A stretch of DNA of 64,000 bases, taken from contig NZ_WQHX01000003.1 of assembly GCF_013035425.1 (NCBI RefSeq), forward strand, positions 385,001-449,000, in the 5' to 3' direction. The stretch comes from Ruegeria arenilitoris (GTDB lineage: Bacteria; Pseudomonadota; Alphaproteobacteria; Rhodobacterales; Rhodobacteraceae). Shown piece after piece: positions 9,217-17,554 of this stretch. Each line of letters starts with the position of its first letter. The first letter of the stretch is position 1. The notes beneath the pieces were generated by a model, which did not search any database, was not told the DNA's origin, and saw only the letters and a list, made by a program, of their open reading frames with translations. The position numbers and the translations under genes were made by a program.

Positions 9217-10239
9217 TTAATGACCCCCTTTATGATCACGCCAAGTGCGGCGCAGCGGTAGGATAAGTAGGATAACAACACCGATCATGGTTAGCATCGA
9301 GTTGGCCGAAGCCCGGCTGATCGACCGGTTGCCTGCCTGATCCGGGGTCAGGTAGTCGAAAGTCAGCCACTGCAATGAGATGACATAGCCTTGGCTCGAG
9401 AAACCTACGATTTCTTCGAAAACGCGGTAGCTGTCCATCAAATGGATCATCGACACGAAGATAATCAAAGGCATCAGGTGGGGGATGACTATGTATTTCA
9501 AACGCTGCCAACGGGTTGCGCCGTCGATCACCGCGCTTTCCAGACTGTCCTGATTGACGGTTTGTAGACCCGCATAGAAAACGATGGCGGCGAAAGGCGC
9601 CACGTGCCAAACGCGATAAAGCATCATCAGAATTTCGATTGTCCAAGCCTGCGCAAACAGAGCGATATCGCGGTTTAGCCACCATTCAATCAGTGCGGTC
9701 AGAATGCCATCACCACGGAACAGCCAATTGATCGACAGCACACCGATCACAGGCGTGATGATGAAGGGCAAGAGCGAAATGAATATCACCGGTCCACGTA
9801 TTGATTTGGCCGCGTTGTTGATCAAAATTGCTATCCCCAGCCCACAACCAACAACCAAAGGCAGTGTGATCAAGGTGAAGGTCAGAGTGAAACGCAGCGC
9901 TTTCCAAAAGTTTATCGTCGACAAAACGTGCCAATTACCGTCGCTTATCGCGCGCCATGCCCGTTCCGGTTCCAGAACATTGCGATAGCTTTGCAGCCCG
10001 ACATATTGGGTTTGCGTGATCACCTCACCATGCTCATCCAATTTCGGCTGCGAAACTTGTTCCGTCACGCAAGTTTGTTTCAGAAAACCGGGTGTACAGG
10101 TTTCCTTTTCGACCGTCTCGTAGATTGGTTGAGTGACATAGAAACTTTGTTTGAACACGCTGACCAGTGGGAAAGCGATAAAGAGAAGCATCATAAAGAC
10201 AGAAGGGCCGACAAAGGCGGCAAATGTCCGGAAATTCAT
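9217..10239 (-). CDS. ABC transporter permease, MalF-like
   Basis: A 340-residue permease with about six membrane helices, a large periplasmic loop after the first helix (residues about 35-105, with two Cys) and an EAA-type loop (ESAVIDGATRWQRLKYI). It forms the heterodimeric channel with the next gene. Uptake of a sugar-like compound is expected from its class. The gap to the binding-protein gene is only 67 bp, so it is in the same operon. Confidence 0.9.
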   Translation of the reverse strand: MNFRTFAAFVGPSVFMMLLFIAFPLVSVFKQSFYVTQPIYETVEKETCTPGFLKQTCVTEQVSQPKLDEHGEVITQTQYVGLQSYRNVLEPERAWRAISDGNWHVLSTINFWKALRFTLTFTLITLPLVVGCGLGIAILINNAAKSIRGPVIFISLLPFIITPVIGVLSINWLFRGDGILTALIEWWLNRDIALFAQAWTIEILMMLYRVWHVAPFAAIVFYAGLQTVNQDSLESAVIDGATRWQRLKYIVIPHLMPLIIFVSMIHLMDSYRVFEEIVGFSSQGYVISLQWLTFDYLTPDQAGNRSISRASANSMLTMIGVVILLILPLRRTWRDHKGGH

Positions 10240-10306
10240 GGCTCTGCCTTTCTCATGGTTCTCAGGAACAGGGCGAGGGAGGACCGAAGCCCTCCCCGTG
10301 GAAGGA

Positions 10307-11518
10307 TCAGTTGCTGATCAAGCCAGCTTCCTTTGCAGCGGTAACATAATCCGCCTCGATATCGGCCAATGTAGTCTGCGCGTCCTTTGCGCCAGTGAGA
10401 TAATCGGCCAGACCGTTACCCAACGCTGTGTGCATTATGCCCATCGGACCAGATGCCGGATATGGCTTGGCACCGGCTTCAGCAGATGCTGCAGCTCCTG
10501 CTGCCAGCGGACCAGCCGCGTAAGCCGGGTTAAGCCACACCGCCGCATCATTGTTGGCGCTGACCATATCACCGTCGATACCTTCCATAGCTACGCGGAA
10601 GGCAGCGTCAGCCTCTTCATCGCTCATGTTCGATGCCAGGACGATACCGTCCCACCAAATTGTGGTCGCTGGTACTGCAGAACCCATAGGGGCCGCTGAC
10701 ATAGTCACCTTGCCAACGACCTGGCTTTCAGCCTCATCATTCATGGCAGCCGCGCGGCTGGCCCAAAGATTTGCAATGGCAATCTTGCCCTGCTGAAACT
10801 GCTGCTGCACGTAGGTTGAGTCGGAGACTAGATATTCCGGGTCCATGTACTCGGTCATCGATTTAAGCGTCTCAAGGGCCGCAACTCCCTGTTCGTTGTT
10901 GATAGCCGGCATATTGCCATCCCCAAAGAACGAACCACCTTCACCCAAGTACATGTTGACGAATTCCTGGCCCAAGTTCCAACCGGTCTTGAAGGTTCCG
11001 CCGATTGGGTATTCCATCACTCCAGCATCTTTGATCTTGGCTGCTGCGGCCAGAACGTCAGCGTAGGTTTTGGGTTCCTCTATGCCCAATTCTGCCAGAA
11101 CATCGTCCCGGTACATCAGGTGCTGCGCGTTCACCATCATGGCTATCGCCATGGTTTTGCCATCCACTTTGATCAGCTGGTTTGGCAGCAAGTCCTGGCC
11201 GTATTTCTCAACCAGATCATCCAGCGGCCGGATCGTTCCCGCGTTCAGCAAAGGCACCAGAGTGGCGTTCGATACGCCGCCGATCTGGTAAAGTGCTGGG
11301 TCAGCCGCAAAAGCTTCGGGTTGTTTTTCGCGGAATTCCTGGTCCAGCGAGGCGCTGAAATTACCACACTCTGCCATCGCATCTGTGACGGCTTTCCACG
11401 CTTCAAAGCCAGCCGAAAGCGATTTCAGCGGCACTTCGTTTTCAAAGGTGCAATCGGCCCATGCACCACCAGCGGCGATGGACACAGCACCTGCCAATAG
11501 GATCGTCTTGATTTTCAT
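10307..11518 (-). CDS. ABC transporter substrate-binding protein (sugar type, cluster B)
   Basis: A 403-residue periplasmic solute-binding protein of the UgpB/MalE class. A signal peptide (cleavage near AWA-D, residue 21) is followed by the two-lobed fold; aromatic residues of a likely binding cleft (Trp267-Trp268 in the TIWWDG segment) are visible. The start has a GGGAGAA site. It is encoded between the ATPase and the permeases, the normal order for this transporter class. The ligand is unknown. Confidence 0.92.
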   Translation of the reverse strand: MKIKTILLAGAVSIAAGGAWADCTFENEVPLKSLSAGFEAWKAVTDAMAECGNFSASLDQEFREKQPEAFAADPALYQIGGVSNATLVPLLNAGTIRPLDDLVEKYGQDLLPNQLIKVDGKTMAIAMMVNAQHLMYRDDVLAELGIEEPKTYADVLAAAAKIKDAGVMEYPIGGTFKTGWNLGQEFVNMYLGEGGSFFGDGNMPAINNEQGVAALETLKSMTEYMDPEYLVSDSTYVQQQFQQGKIAIANLWASRAAAMNDEAESQVVGKVTMSAAPMGSAVPATTIWWDGIVLASNMSDEEADAAFRVAMEGIDGDMVSANNDAAVWLNPAYAAGPLAAGAAASAEAGAKPYPASGPMGIMHTALGNGLADYLTGAKDAQTTLADIEADYVTAAKEAGLISN

Positions 11519-11593
11519 GCGTTTCTCCCTGTCAGGATCGGTCCGTCGTCGACGTCCGGACCGGTGTTTTGCCCGTGAGGACAGTTTATGGGG

Positions 11594-12640
11594 CTAGTCC
11601 CCGATCCGCGCACCGCTTCCAGCTTTGAAGAGGTGACAGATTTCTGTCGGCACCGAGAAAGAGACTGTTTCGCCAATCTCGGCGCGAAATGCTTTGTCAG
11701 CCTTGACTGAAACCAGCGCGCCGCCAACACGCACCGAGATCATGGTCGCATCGCCCAGTAACTCCAGTGTATAGATCGGAGCCGTGATCTGACCTTGACT
11801 ATCGGCAAGGCTTGCATCTTCGGCGCGAAATCCGAGCGTCAGCGGTCCGTCCGGAGCATTTACCGGAATTTCGACATGTTCGGTACGGAACACACTGCCG
11901 CTTACCTCGCCCTCCATCAGGTTCATCGCAGGCGACCCGATGAAGCTGGCCACAAAAGTGTTTGCAGGGCGGTCGTAAATCTCGGTCGGGCTTCCGACCT
12001 GTTGCACCACCCCCTGCTTCATGACTACTACGCGATCAGCAAGGGTCATGGCCTCGATTTGATCATGGGTCACGTAGATCGTTGTCACTGCCAGTTCATG
12101 GCTGAGATTTTTGATTTGCGCCCGGGTAGATACCCTTAACTTGGCGTCCAGGTTGGACAACGGCTCATCCATCAGGAACACGTTAGGTTCGCGGACAATT
12201 GCGCGGGCCAGTGCCACACGCTGCCGCTGACCACCCGACAACTCCGCAGGCTTGCGGTGGAGGAAGTCGTCTAACTCGACCATAGCGCTGGCGCGGCGCA
12301 CCTTTTCATCGTGGGTCGAAGGGTCGATACCGCGAACCTTCAACGGGAAGCGGATGTTTTCATAAACGTTCATGTTTGGGTAAAGAGCGTAACTCTGAAA
12401 CACCATCGCTACGTCTCTGTCCTTGGGTTCCAGATCGTTAACTACATTGCCGTCAATCATGATGTCGCCTTCGGTCACATCTTCCAAGCCGGCTATCATC
12501 CGCATGGTAGTAGTCTTGCCGCAACCGGAGGGACCCAGAAGAACCAGAAACTCTCTATCCGCAATTGTCAGGTCGAAATTGTGGACCCCGACAAAAGAGC
12601 CCCAGCGTTTACCGACATTGCGCAGTTGAATTTCTGCCAT
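11594..12640 (-). CDS. ABC transporter ATPase (MalK/UgpC/MsmK class)
   Basis: A 348-residue ATPase: Walker A GPSGCGKTT (36-44), signature LSGGQ (134-138), Walker B VFLMDEP (154-160), H-loop His192, then a C-terminal TOBE/OB regulatory region typical of carbohydrate importers. The ATG at 12638-12640 is chosen because the family starts MAEIQLRNV; upstream in-frame codons fall in the operator region. It is the first gene of the long minus-strand operon, directly downstream of the two LacI-type palindromes. Confidence 0.95.
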   Translation of the reverse strand: MAEIQLRNVGKRWGSFVGVHNFDLTIADREFLVLLGPSGCGKTTTMRMIAGLEDVTEGDIMIDGNVVNDLEPKDRDVAMVFQSYALYPNMNVYENIRFPLKVRGIDPSTHDEKVRRASAMVELDDFLHRKPAELSGGQRQRVALARAIVREPNVFLMDEPLSNLDAKLRVSTRAQIKNLSHELAVTTIYVTHDQIEAMTLADRVVVMKQGVVQQVGSPTEIYDRPANTFVASFIGSPAMNLMEGEVSGSVFRTEHVEIPVNAPDGPLTLGFRAEDASLADSQGQITAPIYTLELLGDATMISVRVGGALVSVKADKAFRAEIGETVSFSVPTEICHLFKAGSGARIGD

Positions 12641-12666
12641 AGTGCCTACTCCCGGGAAGGATTCGT

Positions 12667-12684
12667 TTTGCATACGTTTGCAAA
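12667..12684. promoter_or_regulatory. LacI-type operator, promoter-proximal
   Basis: TTTGCATACGTTTGCAAA is a near-perfect palindrome around a central CG, the standard form of a LacI-family operator. It lies 27 bp upstream of the ATPase start codon and would cover the promoter or transcription start of the minus operon. A possible minus-strand promoter (TTGCCA near 12710 and TATTAC near 12690) lies between this site and the next; the promoter call is weak. Confidence 0.75.
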
Positions 12685-12721
12685 ACTGTAATATTGCCTC
12701 ATCATTTCTGGCAAGACATTT

Positions 12722-12737
12722 TTGCATACGTATGCAA
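12722..12737. promoter_or_regulatory. LacI-type operator, promoter-distal
   Basis: TTGCATACGTATGCAA is a perfect 16 bp palindrome with central CG. It shares its sequence with the operator at 12667-12684, and the centres are 54 bp apart, close to five helical turns. It lies 60 bp upstream of the divergent SnoaL gene at 12797, so one repressor could control both directions. Confidence 0.8.
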
Positions 12738-12796
12738 GAATGTTGTTTGTGGCCGACTCAATTCGATAGCCCGCCGTTCGTAAAGCGCTGATTAAA

Positions 12797-13816
12797 ATGG
12801 TAAATACCGTGAGTTTTCAATCGGAAAAAAAACTGGTTTCGGCGTTTCACGCCGCCTTGGACTCTGCCAAAGAGCAGGAAGTTCAATTTGTAATGTCACA
12901 ATTCTGCGCTTCTGATTTGGTGTGGCATGGCTTTCAGCCATTCAACCAAATCAACGGGGCGGAACAGGTGGCTCTGCAATTCTGGCAGCCGCTCAAAAGC
13001 AGTATTACGAATCTCCAGAACCGTATAGATATCATGTTCGCCGGACAAAACTCGCTGAGCGATGATGCTGACATCTGGGTCGTGTCCATGGGGAATTTAA
13101 TGGGGCTGTTCGACCAACCGTGGTTGGATATTCGTCCAACAGGCAAATTGGCATTCCTGCGCTATTGCGCATTCTACAAAATAGTCGAAGAACGGATCGT
13201 TGAGACGGCGATGTACTTCGATATACCACACCTGATGGTGCAAGCAGGGCAAAACCCGTTTCCCCCTCAGACCGCAGCGCATTTGCTGCAACCCGGCCCG
13301 AGAACCCACGACGGCTTGTTATTTAGTGAGCAACCCGTTGAAGAGGGCAAGAAGACCATGGCCGTAATAAATGCGATGATCGCAGATCTGGGTCAGTGGG
13401 ACAGTGGGTTGTCGCTTGAAGACGAGTTAGCCCGAAGCTGGCATGATGACATGATCTGGTGGGGGCCAGAAGGAATTGGCGCGACTTACACGATTGAACG
13501 CTATTCCATGCAACATTCCGGCCCTTTTCGCGCCTCTTTCAAAGACCGGACAAAGACAAAACATGTCTGCCGCCTTGCCGAGGGTCGCTATGGCGGCTTT
13601 TTCGGATGGCCTAACTTCACGGCCGTTCCCACCGGTGGGTTCATGGGTATGCCAGCGACGGGTAAAGCAAGTGAATTCAGAGTGATCGACATCTATCGTC
13701 GCGCCGGTGACAAACTTGCCGAAAATTGGATTTTCATAGATCTTCTACACTTCTGGAAGGGGCAAGGCGTCGATATTCTGGCACGCACCACTGGGATCGA
13801 AACGCCATGCGGATAG
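12797..13816 (+). CDS. Two-domain SnoaL-like (NTF2-fold) protein
   Basis: A 339-residue paralogue of the protein at 5011-6063: domain 1 has QPWLDIRPTGK and the FYK-VEERI strand, domain 2 has WWGPEGIG, the TGKASEFRVIDIYRR strand and ENWIFIDLLHFWKGQGVDI. It is divergent from the transporter operon, across the shared operators. No clear ribosome site precedes the ATG at 12797; a GTG four codons downstream is an alternative. Its end overlaps the amidohydrolase start by 10 bp. Confidence 0.82.
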   Translation: MVNTVSFQSEKKLVSAFHAALDSAKEQEVQFVMSQFCASDLVWHGFQPFNQINGAEQVALQFWQPLKSSITNLQNRIDIMFAGQNSLSDDADIWVVSMGNLMGLFDQPWLDIRPTGKLAFLRYCAFYKIVEERIVETAMYFDIPHLMVQAGQNPFPPQTAAHLLQPGPRTHDGLLFSEQPVEEGKKTMAVINAMIADLGQWDSGLSLEDELARSWHDDMIWWGPEGIGATYTIERYSMQHSGPFRASFKDRTKTKHVCRLAEGRYGGFFGWPNFTAVPTGGFMGMPATGKASEFRVIDIYRRAGDKLAENWIFIDLLHFWKGQGVDILARTTGIETPCG

Positions 13817-14676
13817 ATGCACATCACCACTTATGGGATTTGTCTGCAGTGAATTATCCTTGGCTAATGGAGAAAGGTGTCATTCGCTTTTTTGGCGACC
13901 CCTCTTCGATCCAACGGGACTACTTGCTGCCGGAATTCCGGGTTGACGCCGAAGCTCAAGGCGTCGCGGCATCGGTGCATATCCAAGTCGGCGCAGTCGA
14001 TCCATGGGCCGAAGCTCAATGGGTGCAGTCCATAGCCGAACAGTTCCAGGATTGGCCGTTAGTTCAAGTTGCGTATTGCGATTTGACCGCTGATGATTCG
14101 GAGGAACAACTCGATCGTCTTCAAACCTTATCGTCGGTACGCGGCGTTCGCCAGATTATCGGTCGCGCTCCGGGTGAAGATGCAAAAACAGGTACGAACG
14201 CGCTGCTCCACAATCCAAAGTTTTTGTCCGGCCTTAGACAATTGGGTTCACGCGGTCTTTCATTTGACCTTCAATTGTTGCCTGAACTCATGGATCAAAC
14301 GGCGGACGTTCTTGCGAATGCTCCTGATACTCAGGTCGCGCTTTGCCATGCCGGATCCCCATATGACCGGACATCATCTGGGCTTCTTAAGTGGGCCGAA
14401 GCTTTGAAATCTTTGTCTGACTTGCCGCAGGTCTACTGCAAGCTTTCTGGCCTCGGAATGTTCGACCAAAACTGGAACGCCAAAAGTGTTTCGCCAATCT
14501 TTTCAACTTGCTTATCGCAGTTCGGCGCCGATCGCTGCATGTTTGGATCGAATTTTCCTGTCGATAGCCTCAGTTCCACTTATGAAGAAGTTGTTTCAAG
14601 GCATTTTGAACTGACCCCAAGCTCTTTACAGGACGATGTTTTCCGAAAAACTTCGAAACGCTTTTATCGCATCTAA
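13807..14676 (+). CDS. Amidohydrolase-family lactonase-like protein (COG3618 type)
   Basis: A 289-residue metal-dependent hydrolase of the amidohydrolase-2 family. It begins MRIDAHHHLWD (the HxH metal pair) and ends with the conserved GSNFPVD segment. Relatives include L-fucono-/L-rhamnono-lactonases and 2-pyrone-4,6-dicarboxylate lactonase, so opening of a lactone made by one of the locus dehydrogenases is likely (inference). The ATG at 13807 overlaps the SnoaL gene by 10 bp, showing coupling; a longer in-frame reading from 13726 would add 27 non-homologous residues. Confidence 0.88.
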   Translation: MRIDAHHHLWDLSAVNYPWLMEKGVIRFFGDPSSIQRDYLLPEFRVDAEAQGVAASVHIQVGAVDPWAEAQWVQSIAEQFQDWPLVQVAYCDLTADDSEEQLDRLQTLSSVRGVRQIIGRAPGEDAKTGTNALLHNPKFLSGLRQLGSRGLSFDLQLLPELMDQTADVLANAPDTQVALCHAGSPYDRTSSGLLKWAEALKSLSDLPQVYCKLSGLGMFDQNWNAKSVSPIFSTCLSQFGADRCMFGSNFPVDSLSSTYEEVVSRHFELTPSSLQDDVFRKTSKRFYRI

Positions 14677-14859
14677 TGGCGGAACATTGCTTGAAGGTAT
14701 TTTCAAATGTCAAAATTGCCATCTCGGTGAGTGTAGGTGATCTGCCGTTCTTATGCTTCGCTATCTGAAATACAGCGCTGCGCTGGGTTCGATATCGCTT
14801 CATTCCTATGCCCGGTTGCAGGTCTGGGGTGTCGTTAGATTTTGACCCAAGTCGAGGGT

Positions 14860-16044
14860 CTAGCGCGCTTGCAATATTGCGGTCTCGGTGAGGGCGCGGA
14901 TCTCATCCACGCTGGCTGTTCGGGGATTTGTCGCTGCCGCGCTGTCCATTTTTGCTTTTCCCGCAATGCGCTGGGAACAATCCAAGGGAACGTTAATAGC
15001 ACTCAGAGACTTTGGTATTCCAATGTCATCCAATATGCGTTCAACCTCCGCTATGAAGGCTTCTATGGAGTGGTCGTTAAGCCCCATCGCATATGCCATC
15101 CTTTTCACTTTTGGTTCCATGCCGGGGAGATTAAACCGCAACACGACTGGCAGGATGATCGCATTTGTCAGCCCATGTTGCGTGTTAAATTCTGCCCCAA
15201 CCATGTGCGAAATGGCATGGACAAGGCCGAGACCTTTTAAAAACGAAATCCCGGCCAGGCATGAACCCATGAGCATTCCTCCACGGGCGGCCATGTTCTC
15301 GGGTTCACGTACGGCAATCGGAAGCCAGGCGGACACAAGCGCCAAACCCTCCAATGCAAGTCCATCGCACAGTGGATGGAACCCGGGGACCAGATAAGCC
15401 TCTATCGCATGTGTCATCGCGTCTGCGCCCGTCCAAGCCGTCAAATCTGGTGGAAGGCTGATTGTCAATTCTGGATCCAGAAGTGCAAGAGACGGTTTTA
15501 AGTCCGGGTGCCAGACGCAGAACTTCATACCTTTTTTGACATGCGTGACCATTGCGGTGCTTTCGGTCTCGGCACCAGTCCCTGCCGTTGTCGGAACGGT
15601 TATTAGGGTCGGGAAGGGCTTGCTTGATGCAATCTCGGGAACAGGTTGTTCAAACTCGAAAGCCCATAGATCAATCTCGTTGTTTGCAGTCAGGCATATG
15701 GACTTTCCGCCGTCCATTGCGCTGCCGCCTCCAATCGCAATAATCGCGTCGTGACCGCCGTTCCTGAACAAATCACGACCAGCACCGATTTCGTCATCGC
15801 GTGGGTTAGGCGAAATGTCGAAGAACACATCCGAAGATATGCCGGAGTCAGTCAGTGAGCCTTGTAACTTAGAAAGAAAGGGTAAGGTCTGGCTTCCGCG
15901 ATCGGTGACAATCAACGGCCTTGCGACACCAAGCGCGACGCACCTTTCGCCAATCTCCGCTAATCGACCTGGGCCGTAGGCGATCGGCACGGGAAAGGTC
16001 CAGTCCTGAGGTTGTAGGATTTCAGCGTCTTTCTGAATTTGCAT
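14860..16044 (-). CDS. Iron-containing alcohol dehydrogenase / maleylacetate-reductase family
   Basis: A 394-residue group III dehydrogenase. The NAD motif GGGSAMDGGK, TTAGTGAE, the DAMTHAIEAY metal segment and the later His residues in VHAISHMVGAEFNTQHG give the expected Asp/His/His/His metal site. It likely reduces or oxidises a small alcohol/aldehyde in the locus. The ATG at 16042-16044 is preferred over an upstream TTG. It converges with the amidohydrolase at 14676. The protein also serves as an internal full-length reference for the shortened relative at 36858-37931. Confidence 0.92.
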   Translation of the reverse strand: MQIQKDAEILQPQDWTFPVPIAYGPGRLAEIGERCVALGVARPLIVTDRGSQTLPFLSKLQGSLTDSGISSDVFFDISPNPRDDEIGAGRDLFRNGGHDAIIAIGGGSAMDGGKSICLTANNEIDLWAFEFEQPVPEIASSKPFPTLITVPTTAGTGAETESTAMVTHVKKGMKFCVWHPDLKPSLALLDPELTISLPPDLTAWTGADAMTHAIEAYLVPGFHPLCDGLALEGLALVSAWLPIAVREPENMAARGGMLMGSCLAGISFLKGLGLVHAISHMVGAEFNTQHGLTNAIILPVVLRFNLPGMEPKVKRMAYAMGLNDHSIEAFIAEVERILDDIGIPKSLSAINVPLDCSQRIAGKAKMDSAAATNPRTASVDEIRALTETAILQAR

Positions 16045-16305
16045 CGCATTATCTTTCAATATGATAGGTCCGCGGGCAAATGGTCCTTGGTGTTCCAAAT
16101 CGGACCGACACGCGGCTTTTTAGAACACCTTAACAAAATTCCTGCACGAGAAATTTATGAATTCCGAAGGCACCCATAACTGTGGGCCTTGCCGATAACA
16201 GCGGCGATCCAAGGTCGCGTGTTACCTTCAACGCTTGCGGTAAAAAGCGAAACAGTCAAAATAACTTCTCATCTGCAATGATGTGCGAAAAAGAACGATT
16301 TGAAT

Positions 16306-16509
16306 ATGATCTTGGAAAGTAAAATTACTTGCCCAAAGTGCGGCCACTCGGCAGTCGAAGCAATGCCGACAAATGCGTGTCAGTGGTTTTACGAGTGTAA
16401 GTCTTGCAAGACTATTTTGAAGCCATTGACCGGAGACTGCTGTGTTTACTGTTCCTATGGAACTGTTGCTTGTCCACCTATCCAAGAGGGTAAAAGTTGC
16501 TGCGGATGA
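16306..16509 (+). CDS. GDCCVxC-domain small cysteine-rich protein
   Basis: A 67-residue protein with ten Cys: CPKCGH near the N-terminus, a central CKSCK, then GDCCVYCSYGTVACPPIQ and a final CC. This matches the small family called GDCCVxC-domain proteins, some of which are selenoproteins; here the codons are ordinary Cys codons. A metal-binding or redox role is probable from the paired cysteines, but the function is unknown. The ATG at 16306 is preferred over a TTG two codons upstream. It stands alone, with about 200 bp free on each side. Confidence 0.8.
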   Translation: MILESKITCPKCGHSAVEAMPTNACQWFYECKSCKTILKPLTGDCCVYCSYGTVACPPIQEGKSCCG

Positions 16510-16702
16510 TGCAGTTGTGGGCAATAGATTTCGTGGATCAAACCTTTGGCTGAAAGATCAACCAACTTACCCGGTTTCTCTTTGATGTCACAAACCAGTC
16601 AGAGCCTTTGGGACAGAAGAACCCATCTTCTTTGCTTACTATCAGGATTGCCAAGCACACTTGTTCCGCGATCCAAGCCAGCTCTGACTGATTTATGTCC
16701 CT

Positions 16703-17140
16703 TCAAACTGAGCAAGTTTCGCGGATCAGGGTATTTTCCAACCCAAGTTTATCCAATTGATCTGTTATCTTGTCCCTCGAGGACTTAGCTGCGATCTCAA
16801 ATGCCTGTTTGTCGGCCCAAGTATTCTCTGGGTGAAGAAATCGTGCTGCCTCGTCTGGACCATTCGACGGAATTCGAGTGGTCCAGACGCTGCCATTGAC
16901 AAAAGGACCATCTGACAGCGTGCCGTCCATGGCGGCCTGCAACAATGCCCGTGTCGCCGCGATAGGCATCCAGTGCCCAGTATCGGCTCCACCACCGGTC
17001 CAGCCCGTGTTTATCAGCCATGCGCGCGCCCCGCTTTTCTTCAGCCGAGATGCGAACATATCGGCATATACTTCCGGCTTACGGGTAAGAAATGGCGCTC
17101 CGAAGCAGGTCAAAATGTAGGAGTGGGGCGCGCGTAACTC
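16703..17140 (-). pseudogene. C-terminal remnant of PEP carboxykinase (ATP), pckA
   Basis: The open frame gives about 140 residues that match only the last quarter of ATP-type PEP carboxykinase: TCFGAPFL, LINTGWTGG, MPIAATRALLQAAMDGTL, and ENTWADK near the end. A full enzyme has about 530 residues with its P-loop and metal site upstream; none of that is present. The frame is closed upstream by a TAG at 17141-17143, and no further similarity is seen beyond it. Some conserved positions are changed (GGGADTGHW where GGAYGTG is usual), as expected for decay. Confidence 0.85.
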
Positions 17141-17143
17141 CTA

Positions 17144-17554
17144 AGCGGCACAGTAATCTTGTCGCGCCGTCAACTCCGTTTTTACAGGGCGCGGAGCCAA
17201 TAAAAGCTTCTTGGGATTGTTCGAATTTTGCAACTCCATAAAGGTAAATTTGGGATTGGCTGCAACCATATCGCCCTCGTGGGAGACAAGATTACCGAAC
17301 GTGGACCGCTTGCCAGATGACTGCGCAAGCCATTGATGCTGAGATTTGAAAAGTCTGCGATCCGCTGCTCGTTGACAGTATGTGGGCACCGAGAGCTTTG
17401 AGACAGAGCTTGTACGGTTTGAAGCTGGCGAACGCAGAAATTCGCGTCACGCCAGCTTGGTCATTCGTCGAATGTCGTGCAGTAAATTGGACTTGTTTAT
17501 CAGAAGTTGCTCGAGCAACATTGATGAATGTCCTGAGCCGTTGGGGAGGTTGGC
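17144..17554. other. Gene-free stretch between pckA remnant and aldo/keto reductase
   Basis: Short open frames here have no recognisable domain and no ribosome sites. Nothing from the missing part of pckA could be found. The only clear signal is the GGGGAGG ribosome site directly before the aldo/keto reductase. Confidence 0.5.

Noticed and set aside
16300-16509. Selenocysteine in the GDCCVxC protein
   Set aside because: All Cys positions use TGC/TGT codons and the only TGA is the stop, so there is no reason to read it as a selenoprotein.
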